Positions 12,221 to 23,002 of a DNA stretch of 64,000 bases are shown here, one piece after another. The stretch is from Utricularia gibba (taxonomy: Eukaryota; Streptophyta; Magnoliopsida; Lamiales; Lentibulariaceae), in the NCBI GenBank assembly GCA_002189035.1, contig NEEC01000012.1, positions 2,046,001-2,110,000 on the forward strand, read 5' to 3'. The notes beneath the pieces are model-generated. The model was given only the letters and a program-made list of their open reading frames with translations. It had not been told where the DNA came from and made no database searches. Made by a program: the position numbers and the translations under genes. Numbering within the stretch: the first letter of the stretch is position 1; every line of letters starts with the position of its first letter.

Positions 12221-13673
12221 ATGGCGGCGTTTTACATGGCGAATTTGAGGCAGATGATTGTGCGGAATCGTGATTTCAGAAATCATGGTTTTGGATCCAG
12301 ATCTATCTCCGATCTAGTCAAGAACAACGCCAAGCGTCTCTTTCCTTTTGATACGTTGGCGTTGGTAAGTAATTGTTTGATTTGTTTTCATTTCTTGCCT
12401 TTTTTTCTCTGCAGGTTATCGGGGAATTCATCTTGGCTTTTCTGTTGTACGTAGGTGAGGAGATTAGAGGCTGAGGGGCTGCCGACGAAGCAAGCCGAAG
12501 CTATATCTGCGGCGATGACGGAGATTCTGAATGATAGTTTGGAAACTATCTCCTATTCCTTCGTTTCTAAATCTGAACTGTTTAAAGTAAAATGCTACTT
12601 CTCCTTGAAACCTTCCATTTAGTTTGTATTATTCTTCAATCATTTGTTTATATGCGTTTAATTTGTGAGTAGAACGAGATGTCTCAAGAATCCAACTTGT
12701 CCAAATTCAAGACTGAAGTCAAAAGTTCTCAGGTGAATTGCGTTCTTGCTTTCGATATTTCGAGTCATATTTTTAGGAATGATTTTGGCTCAAGTGTTGG
12801 GAAATGCAGGAGCACCATCTTTCTCTATTACAACATGAAGTTCGGAGTTTTCAGGTGCTCTCTTTTACATCGGTTCTGTTGATATTATGATCGTCTTCTA
12901 GGACTTCATGCCATTGGTTTTGGTTCTCAAGTGTTTTGTGCTTCATCTTTAATTCCAAATGCAGGAGCGCCACACGTCTGAAGTTAAAAATTCTCAGGTG
13001 CCGCTCTCGTCACTTATATAGATATCCCACTCGGGAAATCCTCACCTTAAAAATCTTGTTTGTATTTGAAATGCAGGAGCACCATTTTTCTCTTTTGAAC
13101 CATGAGACAGAAAAGCTCAAGAGTGATATAGATAAAATGCGTGGTGATCTGAAGTCCGAACTTGAAAAAATGCGGAGCGAGTTAAAGTATGTTGCTACTT
13201 GCTTTCATTTTCTTCACTTAAAAACTGGAAAACAATCTGGATCCAATGTGCAGGTACGAACTTGACAAAGTCACTGCAGGGCAACGTTTAGATCTCAACC
13301 TTGAGAAGGGGTGGGTAAACTTTCCCGTTCCGCACATCTGGTTCTAAGCACTGAACCCTCTTTGTCATATGAGTTTTTCCTTTACTCACCTGTCCAGGAA
13401 AATGCGAGATGAGCTGAAGTTGCAGAATCAAGAAACTTGTAATCTCGCAAACAAACTTGATAATGTGAGACAATCCGTGTGCTGTGAATGTAACTATGGT
13501 TAAAATGGCATCATCCTGTGCACCTGTTGCTCACTTCGAATCCTTCAATATAGGAAATGCATGGTCTACGTGCCCAACTAGAAGCTGCAAAGTATGACGT
13601 GATCAAGTACTGCATCGGAACAGTTGCATCCGTTGCTGCGGTCGGACTCGCCATCCTCCGCCTCCTAATGTAA
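12221..13673 (+). CDS. FMP32 / MCUR1 (CCDC90, DUF1640)-like mitochondrial coiled-coil membrane protein
   Basis: Nine exons: 12221-12364, 12455-12586, 12673-12732, 12810-12854, 12965-12997, 13077-13186, 13254-13310, 13398-13464 and 13554-13673, about 255 residues and fully in frame. The N-terminus is basic and suits mitochondrial import. The domain begins with LFPFDTLALVRRLEAEGLPTKQAEAI, typical of the DUF1640 family, then a long coiled coil. A single transmembrane helix closes the protein (YCIGTVASVAAVGLAILRLL). Relatives sit in the mitochondrial inner membrane and have been linked to calcium uniporter regulation or respiratory-chain assembly; the plant role is not settled. Exons 3 to 5 are phase-0 microexons of 60, 45 and 33 bp that encode similar coiled-coil segments. 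Confidence 0.9.
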
Positions 13674-13696
13674 GCAGCAGCAGCAGCAGCAGCACC
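13674..13696 (+). repeat. (AGC)n trinucleotide repeat in 3' UTR
   Basis: A short run of AGC units starts immediately after the FMP32-like stop codon and so lies in its 3' untranslated region. Confidence 0.85.
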
Positions 13697-13759
13697 TTCT
13701 GCTTCAATTCACTGATCATGAGTCGTGCGGCAGGATTTGTCAACTGTTTTTTTTTATGA

Positions 13760-14240
13760 TTAAAATCCTATTCCCTGCGGCTCAAGTAAAATTCTTGTTG
13801 TGTAGCTTGGCTTCTCAAAGCAGATCTTTCCATTCATTGAGATAATGCCATACATTCTTCTTCAGTTCTGATTGATCCAGTGCTGCTCAGTAACTGGAGC
13901 TACAAAACTTTTGTTCTATAATCAGTGAGCAATTCCACTAGATACAAAAGAATAAGAGCTTCAAAATCACAACCAGAACATCAAAAGAGAACTGCGTGCA
14001 TCAATCTTTGGTGCTGGAATCAGACAAAGCTGGTGGCAATTCCGGCCATCTCTGTTTCCTTCTATTGAACTTCGTTGCTCGAGCTGGAGGGGTTCAGGCC
14101 GTATTCGCTCGTCCGATTGCTGAACTGGTCGCTGCTGCCATACTCCTGAGCCACTTGCCTGAACTTTTTCAGGTCCTCATTGTAATGTGAGGCCAAAAGA
14201 GACTCACCCAGTCAACTAAACTGTCTATCCATGAAACATT
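13760..14240 (-). pseudogene. Inverted, internally deleted copy of the PERK gene 3' end
   Basis: Read on the minus strand, this stretch matches the end of the PERK gene at 16442-19323. Positions 14240-14215 match the exon encoding FMDDSLVDW (PERK 18672-18693), including its splice donor. The match then jumps to the last exon (PERK from about 19135) and runs through the stop region and 3' flank to about 19555. By eye, identity is roughly 85% over more than 350 bp. The segment between the two blocks, including exon 7 and part of exon 8, is missing. The final-exon part still reads YGSSDQFSN and [13 protein letters not shown] but stops early, and it has no kinase core, so it cannot make a kinase. 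The two copies are in opposite orientation with the intact gene downstream. Confidence 0.88.
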
Positions 14241-16441
14241 GTGAGTATGTAATGATATTATGACGATATTTCATATTGTTTACAAATAAAATAGAAAAAA
14301 TGTTTAAATAAAAATATTATTTTAAATATTACATCAAATCTTGTTCTCGATAATGAAAAACGTAAAATCGTAAAAATTGAAATATTCGAAATAGATAATA
14401 TGGTGCAAAAAGATTATGGATCATTACATTACTCCAACTGATCAACTCTAGAAGCACCATTATTCTCTTTGGAACCATGACACACAAAAAGCTCAAGGGT
14501 GAGTTTTACTGCAAAACCAATAAAAATCTAGAATTGTTTATTATTTTTTATATTAATATTACCAAAAAAAAGCACAAAGTGGCTAGCTGAAAAACTGATC
14601 CATAAATTACTATCCAATCAACGTTCAAATTTAATCCAATAATAATTCACCATGCAAAAGAATTGAATCCTTATTTTTAAATACTCCATTTAATATCTTT
14701 ATTTTTAATTTTTTTAAAGGTGAATAATGGAACCAACTGTGTTCTACTCAAGACTTGGCCTTGTCATGATGTGAATGGGCACTACATACTTGTTAATCAA
14801 TCACGTGCGATTAGTTATTCACTAGGATATTGCCCTGCCCTACGCATACTCTACTCTCCATTTTTACAACTATAAACATAGACGACACCACACGGGAGTC
14901 GGATCGCCCGACCCACTCCAAGGTGCAACTACTAACTTTTTAATTTAAATATATGCTATTGGATTCCGAATTATTGCGATTATTGCACTCGTTAACTTTA
15001 TTTTCAAAATATTTTTTATTTTTACCTCACTATACTTACTCATTATTGGTCTCTCTCTTATATTTAGTATATATTATGTACATATTTTTATCAAATAAAT
15101 TCTATTTTTTAAAAATATAAAAATAACGCTAATTATAGAACAATACTTCATTCATCTTCTATTTTTTCTTCGAAATCTCCTTTTACTATTATTCCTTTCT
15201 TTAAAAAATGAGAAGTAACATGGGAGCTACTTATCATTCTCTTTCTTTTTAATTATTTTTCATTCTAAAAAAATAGAATTTATTACAATAATTCATACAG
15301 AACATATTTTTAATCTTAGATAGAATTCATTACCCGATTGGGATTGCATTCCCAAAGAATCCACTTACCAGGTCTTTATTTAGTCTTATATATAATAAGA
15401 ATTGATAGACTGAGAGTTCTTTATTGATATTATAAGTGGTGGTACATGGTCCTTCTTGGTTGATGGAGCGATTTTTTTGGTTAATTTCGTTAATGAAAGA
15501 GATCTCTACGTACTAAGTATTCTTTGAGTAGAACTCCCTTCGTGACCCTAAACACAAACCGAGAAGTCTAACTCAAAGAATAGTTACAAGTAAACTCGTG
15601 AGACACAAGAAAGCTGATTGGTGCGATCCCACCCCGAGGGATGCAATGCCGACCGATGTCTATCTTTTGAAGAATGAGTTAATTAAATATGTTAATATAA
15701 TGCTTAGATCATCTTTACCTTTTTCGGAAATGTTGATGTGGTATTTTCGAAAATAGTATAAAGATTTCCGAAAATCGATAAACACGATTCTTATTTATTC
15801 ATCAAATATAAATGAGGAAAGACAGTTTATTTCTGGAAATGATTTAAAAATAGTATAAATTTAAATTATTTTAATATTAAAATTGAATATAAATATAAAT
15901 AAAATTTAATAAAAAACTCAATTTTCAAAAATACTATATCACCATTTCTAAAAATTGATAAAAATACTCTTAGTTCATCATTGATGCGGCAGGGTTTTGT
16001 CAAGTGGATTTCAAAATTTTAATCACTGTTCTCAAAATGTTTTAAAATCTATTTTTACTTTTAGAAATTAAAAAATAGAAATAGCAATAATTAATAACAT
16101 TAGAAATAAATTGGAGAAAAATGTGTCTGAGTAGAAATAAAATTAAAAAATAATGAGTAGCCTATTTTTACTTTTAACTGGTATTTATTATGATTTGGAA
16201 ATTTTAATACAAGTTAATAAATTTTTATTAGATATTGAGATTATATGTTTTGTTGGATAAAGAGCATAGTGTACAGCTGGCACTGGCAGCTAGGCTGTTA
16301 ACTAAACTGAGTGGGGAGGCGGAATTTTAACAATTCTTTTTTTATTTATTTTTTCCATTCTTTGACGCTGTGCTTGGGTGTGACTCCATCCAATCGGAAT
16401 CTTCTTCGCTACTCCGCGTTGGATCGCATTTCTTTGAGGAA
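14241..16441. other. Intergenic region with remnants of a duplicated FMP32-like gene
   Basis: Mostly AT-rich spacer. It contains an FMP32-like exon copy at 14451-14510 and a possible match to the FMP32-like 3' flank at 15975-16010 (shared core GCGGCAGG followed by TTTTGTCAA-like sequence). The PERK promoter occupies the right end. No intact gene was found. Confidence 0.4.
14451..14510 (+). pseudogene. Stray copy of FMP32-like exon 6
   Basis: About 48 bp match the start of FMP32-like exon 6 (13077 onward) at roughly 42 of 48 positions, covering the codons for EHHFSLLNHETEKLKS. The copy lacks the AG acceptor found at the real exon and carries changes that break the frame, so it is non-coding. 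It has the same orientation as the intact gene 1.4 kb to the left. Confidence 0.75.
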
Positions 16442-19323
16442 ATGTCGTCGCCGACGAACGGGACTGCTCCTCCGCCAGCGGCGATCCCCCGCCTGCAACC
16501 GCACCGCCGCCAGTGACTGCTCCGCCGCCGGCGAATCCTCCACCAGCAAGTACTCCGCCGCCGGCGAGCCCGCCGCCTCCAGTCGGCACTCCTCCGCCGG
16601 CGTCATCTCCGCCTCCTCCGGATGTGTCATCGCCCCCGCCGGCGTCGCCAACGCCGCCATCGAGTCCGTCTCCTCCGGGACCTACCCCTCCATCCGGATC
16701 CGCGGCTCCCCACCCCCGCCGCCTTCGTCTAGTCGTGGGAGCCCACCGCCTCCGAGGTCTCCTTCCAGTGGGGGTTCTCCGCCGCCGCCCACGGGAAATC
16801 TTTCTCCTCCGCAGCCGTCTTCTGATGGTTCATCAGGATTGTCCACTGGGACAGTGGTGGGTATAGCGATTGCAGGTGTTGCAATTTTGGTGATTTTGGT
16901 TTTATTTTGGGTTTGCTGCAAGAAGAAGCGAAGAACTCCAGCTTCTGGATACTATGCGCCACCCCACCCCCAGTTCCAACTCATGGGCCTAAAGGTAACT
17001 ACTAGTTTTCCTTTTTGTTTTCCACCAATTTCATTTACAGTCATGGAATGTAGCAGTTTTCATTAACCTGCTTATTGGTTTTTCAATGCGTAGCGTAAAT
17101 GCTTTTGTCTGTTAATATCCAATTGAAGATCGCCTTTTTATACATTTAAGTTGAGTTTAAATTTTCTTATTTGCATCCACTAAGGCATAGTTACATTCAG
17201 ATTTTGTAAGATGCATATGGAATGCCTTTTATGTAGAGATCTTCTCATTGAAATTGGTGGATTCCTTATGCTGATGTTTTTATTTTCTGTTCATTCCACC
17301 TTGAACGGTGTCTTTCAGTTGATCCTTATGGCCCTCAAGTCCTCGAATGGCAGCACCATGCGCCACAACCAGCTGAGCATGTTGTGATGGTTTCTCCAAA
17401 ACCTCCACTACATGCTGTTGCGGTGGGGCCGCCTCATCCAGGGAATCAGCAGCCTCCTCCTCCACCTCCTCCACACATAAGCAGCAGCGGAGGCTCTGGT
17501 TCTGGTTATTCCGTTGCAGAAACTACCTTTCCACCTCCATCACCTGGCTTGGCATTAGGCTTTTCAAATAGTACATTCACATATGATGAACTGGCGCGCG
17601 CGACAGATGGTTTTTCAGATGCCAACCTTCTTGGTCAAGGTGGTTTTGGCTTTGTGCATAGAGGGGTGCTACCAAATGGCAAAGAAGTTGCAGTTAAACA
17701 GCTAAAAGCAGGCAGCGGACAGGGAGAACGTGAGTTCCAGGCAGAGGTTGACATAATCAGCAGAGTGCACCATAGACATCTCGTGTCCTTGGTTGGATTT
17801 TGCAGCACGGGGAAGCAGAGGTTGCTAGTATACGAGTTTGTTCCAAACAATACCTTGGAATTCCACTTGCATGGTTAGCTCATTTTCTTGTTTTTCCGTG
17901 AGTCTGGTTGTTATGTACACATCAAACCTGATACCTGTGAATTGTTTCCCTTAACCAAAGGACTAGAACTTGTTCTGTTCAACATTTGGCTTGACTTGTT
18001 GTGCTGCAGGAAAGGGAAGACCTGTAATGGATTGGCCAACTCGACTAAAGATCGCTCTAGGCTCTGCCAAAGGACTCGCATATCTGCATGAGGATTGTAA
18101 GTTCAGCGACAATTTTTTGATGGTTGTCAAGAAATATTTCAACAACAACAACAACAAAAATGTATCATAAATCTTTTCTTGTAGTTGATTTTAGCATGTG
18201 TGCCATTTTCCAGGTCAGCCTAAAATTATTCATAGGGATATCAAGGCATCTAATATTCTTCTAGACTTTAACTTTGAAGCGAAGGTGAGTGCAACACCCT
18301 GGGTTATTTCGACCACCTGCTGACTAGTTGATGCTGCAACATTGTACATCCTTACAAGAACCGTTTATTTGCTCAGGTAGCGGATTTTGGGCTGGCAAAA
18401 TTTTCGTCTGACGCAAACACTCACATATCTACCAGAGTGATGGGAACCTTTGGGTATGATCTCTGCCTTTTGTTCTTCCTGCTTCGTTGAATCTCTTCCA
18501 TTGAGGCTATGTGAAACGCATTCTAATGATTCTTATGAAATAGATACCTGGCTCCAGAATATGCCTCATCTGGGAAACTCACAGACAAATCTGATGTTTT
18601 CTCCTTCGGTGTGGTGCTTCTAGAGTTGATCACTGGGCATCGCCCTGTAGACACAACTCAATCTTTCATGGATGACAGTTTAGTTGACTGGGTATGTTTC
18701 TTTCTTCATATTTTTAGTCTCTCCATTTTTACCCTTCTGGTGTTGAGCAGTTGTAAACATTGCTGCGTCTCACAGGCTAGGCCTTTGCTCACACGAGCAC
18801 TTGAAGAAGGGAGCGTTGGTTCTCTCATTGATCCACGCCTGGGGAACAGATACAACCACGATGAGATGGTTCGAATGATTTCATGCGCCGCCGCCTGTGT
18901 TCGACACTCAGCTCGACGGCGACCACGCCTGAGTCAGGTACACTACCACCCAATCTGAATCAGTGAATCAACATTCCGGCAAGGAAAGCAGCAGGCTTGA
19001 AAGCTTCAGTCTTGTGCACTGTACAGGTTGTGAGGGCATTGGAAGGCAATGTGTCCCTAGCGGACTTGAACGAAGGAGTTCAGCCGGGGCACAGCACCAT
19101 GTACAGCTCACATGGAAGCTCCGACTACGACGCCTCGCATTACAATGAGGACATGAAGAAGTTCAGGCAAATGGCTTTCGGAACACAGGAGTATGGCAGC
19201 AGCGACCAGTTCAGCAATCCCACCAGCGAATACGGCCTCAACCCCTCCAGCTCCAGCAACGAAGCTCAACGCTTAAAGGAAACGACGGAGGAGACGGCCG
19301 GAAAAGGTACCAGCTCCGCCTAA
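16442..19323 (+). CDS. Proline-rich receptor-like protein kinase (PERK), with apparent frameshifts in exon 1
   Basis: Eight exons: 16442-16994, 17319-17873, 18010-18096, 18214-18284, 18377-18453, 18544-18691, 18776-18937 and 19027-19323, about 650 residues, the usual PERK length. A Pro/Ser-rich extracellular region starts with [13 protein letters not shown]. One transmembrane helix follows ([20 protein letters not shown]), then a basic stop-transfer, a second Pro-rich linker and a Ser/Thr kinase with [32 protein letters not shown] and [19 protein letters not shown]. PERKs sit in the plasma membrane and are thought to sense the cell wall. Exon 1 needs three one-base corrections, near 16476-16486, 16700-16715 and in the C-run at 16962-16965, to keep the proline repeats, the helix and the exon 2 junction in one frame. 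Exons 2-8 are intact. Without correction the protein would stop after about 24 residues. Confidence 0.88.
18142..18156 (+). repeat. (CAA)n repeat in PERK intron 3
   Basis: A short AAC/CAA trinucleotide run lies within the intron between exons 3 and 4. No function is suggested. Confidence 0.7.
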
Positions 19324-20840
19324 TTCCAGCACCGTAGATTGATGCAAACAATCCTCTTTGATGTTCTGGTTGTGATTTTGAAGCTCTTATTCTTTTGTAT
19401 CTAGTGGAATTGCTCACTGATTATAGAATAAAAGTTTTGTAGCTTCATTTCCTGGGCAACACTGCATTATCTCAATGAATGGAAAGATCTGCTTAGAGAA
19501 GCCAAGCTACACAACGATAATTTTACCCGAGTCTTACGGAATAGGATTTTTAAAGAAAATTATAATAAAAATATTTCAATCTTCGATCAGTATAAAAAAT
19601 TTAATTTTCAAATTTTAAAATTGAAAAAAAACATCAAATTGGGCATACAAATCATGTATTTCGTATATTAAAATAATTTATAAATGTATTTATTACATGG
19701 ATAAATTATAGCTAAGATAAAATGAGATATATAAAAGAAAGTATATGATATAATAATTTTATTCCAACATTTTTTATTTCATTATTTTATTTCATAGTCA
19801 TGATATAAATTATCTGAAATATAATTTATCCCAATTATCAAATATTATGTTTTTATTTTTTCATTTAACTATATATCTTTATAATTTTTATCAAACACAT
19901 TCTAAGTGAATAACTAATGTACAAAATGATGTCATTTTAATTACTTATTTTTTAAAAAGTAATAATTATTTCTAGATTCAAATTCATTTTGAAATAAAAC
20001 TCATTTATGTTTTAAAGAAAAATTAATTTTAGATTATTTTTATAAAAATAAAACTATTACAAATATATCAAAAAAACAAGAAAAAAAACAGACAAGTCAT
20101 AAGGCACCACACAGAAAATTTTCCAATAATATTCCTTTTGGATTTAGAAGACTCTCTACCATTTGGTCAAGTGGAGGATATTCCAATAGACCTTATTGAT
20201 TTTTCAATAATATGATTTATTGTAGAAATTGGTGTTATATTAGATATTTGTGATTGGAGGATACTAAAAATACATCTAGAATCCATTTTCAACAAATTAT
20301 ATTTTTTTAAAATGATAAATAAACAATTTTATTATTACATATAATCGATTTCTAATCTAAAAATAATAAAAATCTAGAAACATTTTTTCTCTTTAAGAAG
20401 CTATAAAGATTACAATTCTATTTTATTAGAATTTTTTTTCGAGAAATATAATTAAACATAATTTTAGAATGAAATTATCTGTTCAAAATTCAAATGATTG
20501 AACTGTAGAACAAATGAACCGTTAATTTTTTTAAAAAAATTATAAAAAAATATTAAATCGTAATTGAACAGTAATTAGATTTTCATTCATTTTTTCTATT
20601 TTAAAACGATTCGAATTTAATGCAATCGTTATCATAAACGATTCCAGTTGAATCATGATATTTAGAACACGGAAATATTTTATAATTTTAATTTAATTAT
20701 AAATTTGTTCAGCTAAACCACAACCACCGGACCATGATATTTTAGTTACACGTCATCATGATATGCGGCATCTTCCAAATCAGAAGTTGGATATTACCGT
20801 ACCAACTGTCAAAACGTCGCCGTCTTGAGAACATCGAACC
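19324..20840. other. AT-rich intergenic spacer
   Basis: The first 230 bp are the PERK 3' flank, which is the part duplicated in inverted form at 13760-14240. The rest, to about 20740, is strongly AT-rich with no recognisable gene or element. The SPX promoter begins near 20740. Confidence 0.45.
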
Positions 20841-20844
20841 CGGA

Positions 20845-20852
20845 GTATATAC
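20845..20852. promoter_or_regulatory. P1BS element (PHR1 site) upstream of SPX gene
   Basis: The sequence GTATATAC fits the GNATATNC consensus bound by PHR1-type MYB-CC factors. It lies 167 bp upstream of the SPX start codon. SPX1-type genes are classic PHR1 targets, which supports function. Confidence 0.7.
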
Positions 20853-20888
20853 TCTTGGACAATGGAATATTATCCGTTGTTGTGCTGC

Positions 20889-20896
20889 GGATATGC
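20889..20896. promoter_or_regulatory. Second P1BS element upstream of SPX gene
   Basis: The sequence GGATATGC also fits GNATATNC. It lies 37 bp downstream of the first site and 123 bp upstream of the SPX start codon. Paired P1BS sites are common in strongly phosphate-responsive promoters. Confidence 0.7.
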
Positions 20897-20910
20897 TTTT
20901 GCATGGAGGC

Positions 20911-20920
20911 GTTTATATAC
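20911..20920 (+). promoter_or_regulatory. Probable TATA box of the SPX gene
   Basis: GTTTATATAC lies 99-108 bp upstream of the ATG and just downstream of the two P1BS sites. This would place transcription start near 20945 with a leader of about 75 nt. Confidence 0.55.
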
Positions 20921-21018
20921 GGATTCCACTTCCGCCTCTCCATCACTGAGCTTTTTCTTCTTCGTACCTACGCGTTCTCTGATCTTGCTCCCAATTTTGT
21001 GGGGGTTTTTTTTCGAAG

Positions 21019-22550
21019 ATGAAGTTTGGGAAGAGTTTGAACAATCAGATTGAGGAGACTGTGCCGGAGTGGAGGGATAAATTTCTCTCTTACAAGGAGC
21101 TCAAGAAGTGTCTCAAGCGCATCGAGCCCATATCGCAGTCCGGCGACGAGGGTAGGGTTCAGAAGAAGCGGAGGACTGAGGGTGGACATGGGGAGGGGAT
21201 GACAGAGGAGGAATCTGATTTTGTTGGTCTTTTGGAGGATGAACTTGAGAAATTTAATTCCTTTTTTGTTGAGAAGGAGGAGGAGTACATCATTCGATTG
21301 AAGGTACTTGTAGTTCGCACACCCAACAAGTGTTCGACGTTTTTTCTTGGATATTGGGTGTTGTTTCTATGAAATTACATTGCCAAGTGTTGGATTTTAT
21401 TGTTGCGGGTGTTTTTTTAGTACTTAAATCGCTATTTTTATAGATTTTAATTCTGGGTCTGCGGAGAGGGTTGGAAAAGCGATAGTGAGCAATTTCATAT
21501 ACGGAAGCATACAGATTGGTTAGCGCAAGTTGCTGTTAGATATGCAGTTCTAGTGACATGATGACGCTTAGTTTGAGATAAGCTTGATTTAGCTGTGATA
21601 TCTGCTTCTTGTCATTCTGATCTGTAGTATTCTGTTCAAATGATGGATTGATGCCGCTAGTGCTGACAAGGAATGTGCTTTTTTGAACAGGAGCTGCGGG
21701 ATAGAGCACAAAGGACAAAAGATAGAGAAGATGAGATGACTCTTATACGGGGAGAACTTGTGGACCTACATGGGGAGATGGTTCTGCTAGAAAACTACAG
21801 TTCTCTCAACTATACAGGTGAGTTATGGCCAGCAGAATAATTGCTCATGTTCCAAGTAGATACCACGAATGATAAATCTGGTTATGGCAGTTGCTGACCA
21901 GTCCTTGAGTATTTGAATCCGAACAAAGCCGAGCTAATCTCTAGCTGCTTTTCTAAAAATTTGTTTTTTTAAACATAATCTTCCTTGTCTAAAGCCATGG
22001 AATTGTGAAACTAGAGTCTCATTATTCTATTTATGTTTGTTGTCAAATCGACTCGTTCTTTTGTATTTCGGTAGAGTGGTTCTTATCAATAGATGTGTTT
22101 AACCGAACTTCAGCAATGTTAAGCGACTTTCCTCACACTTTCCTCTCGATGGACCACGCAGGCCTGGTGAAGATACTGAAGAAGTATGACAAAAGAACAG
22201 GTGCTCTCCTCCGCCTCCCTTTCATTCAAAAGGTCCTGCAACAACCTTTCTTTACAACGGACCTGCTCTACAAGCTTGTCAAAGAGTGTGAGAGAATGCT
22301 TGACCAGATGCTCTCTCCATGCGTCGGAAACCAAGCTGAATACGACCCCATGAAAGCAACAAAGAATCTTGGAGATACTCAGCACATCAAGGGGATGTAT
22401 ATGAAGAGCATTCTCTCAGCCCTTAAGGTTCTCAAAGAAATTCGCAGTGGAAGTTCCACTGTAAGTGCTTTCTCACTCCCGCCTCTACAAAGCAGCATTT
22501 TGGAAGAAAGTAGAGACACTGTACTTGTTATGGAACAAGATGCAAAGTAG
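21019..22550 (+). CDS. SPX domain protein (SPX1/SPX2 type), phosphate-status sensor
   Basis: Three exons (21019-21303, 21691-21817, 22162-22550) give about 266 residues. The protein is a stand-alone SPX domain. It opens with MKFGKSLNNQIEETVPEWRD and SYKELKKCLKRI, and continues with FVGLLEDELEKFNSFFVEKE. The third conserved block is GLVKILKKYDKRTGALLRLP, whose lysines belong to the inositol-pyrophosphate-binding surface of SPX domains. No EXS, MFS or RING domain follows, so this is the small nuclear SPX class. Such proteins bind PHR1 when inositol pyrophosphates are high and block its DNA binding. The two P1BS sites upstream suggest the usual negative feedback loop, in which PHR1 induces its own repressor. 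Confidence 0.94.
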
Positions 22551-23002
22551 GATATGTTTTGGTGAATGAAAATGGATAGAATTTGTGTTAAGTAGTGAAA
22601 AATCTTCTGGTTTATGTAATACACGGAAAAAAAAAGACGGCTACGGTTAAATGGAACTATGAACTTCATGTCCTTTTAAGTTGTAACCTCAGGCATTCCA
22701 TTTCAAAAGTTAAGCATACCTACAAATCGAATTGCTCTCTGTGAGCCTTTGTCATTAGCATATTCATCTTGTATTTCAGCATGGAAGGGTAGGGCCATCC
22801 ATGTTCTGGGGTTCAATTTCTTCAATTCCTATAGTTTGTATGTTTTTTTTTCCATGCATATGATTGTGGTACATCAATCATCCTTTTCAGACATGACATG
22901 AAGTGACACACAAAGCTTAGAGCTGTGTGCATAAGTTCATGGTGTTCAAAGGCTAGGGCCCTTATTTCTTACAATATTTTCTAGTAAGCTGCGTATTCTT
23001 AA
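22551..23002. other. Convergent 3' spacer between SPX and PFK genes
   Basis: About 450 bp shared by the 3' flanks of two converging genes. No additional gene or repeat was seen. Confidence 0.45.

Noticed and set aside
16302-16921. Glycine-rich open frames on the minus strand opposite PERK exon 1
   Set aside because: They are antisense reading of proline codons in the PERK ectodomain and have no independent support.
17963-18170. Open frames across PERK exon 3 and its flanking introns
   Set aside because: The in-frame exon (18010-18096) has proper splice sites and the kinase reading continues in exon 4.
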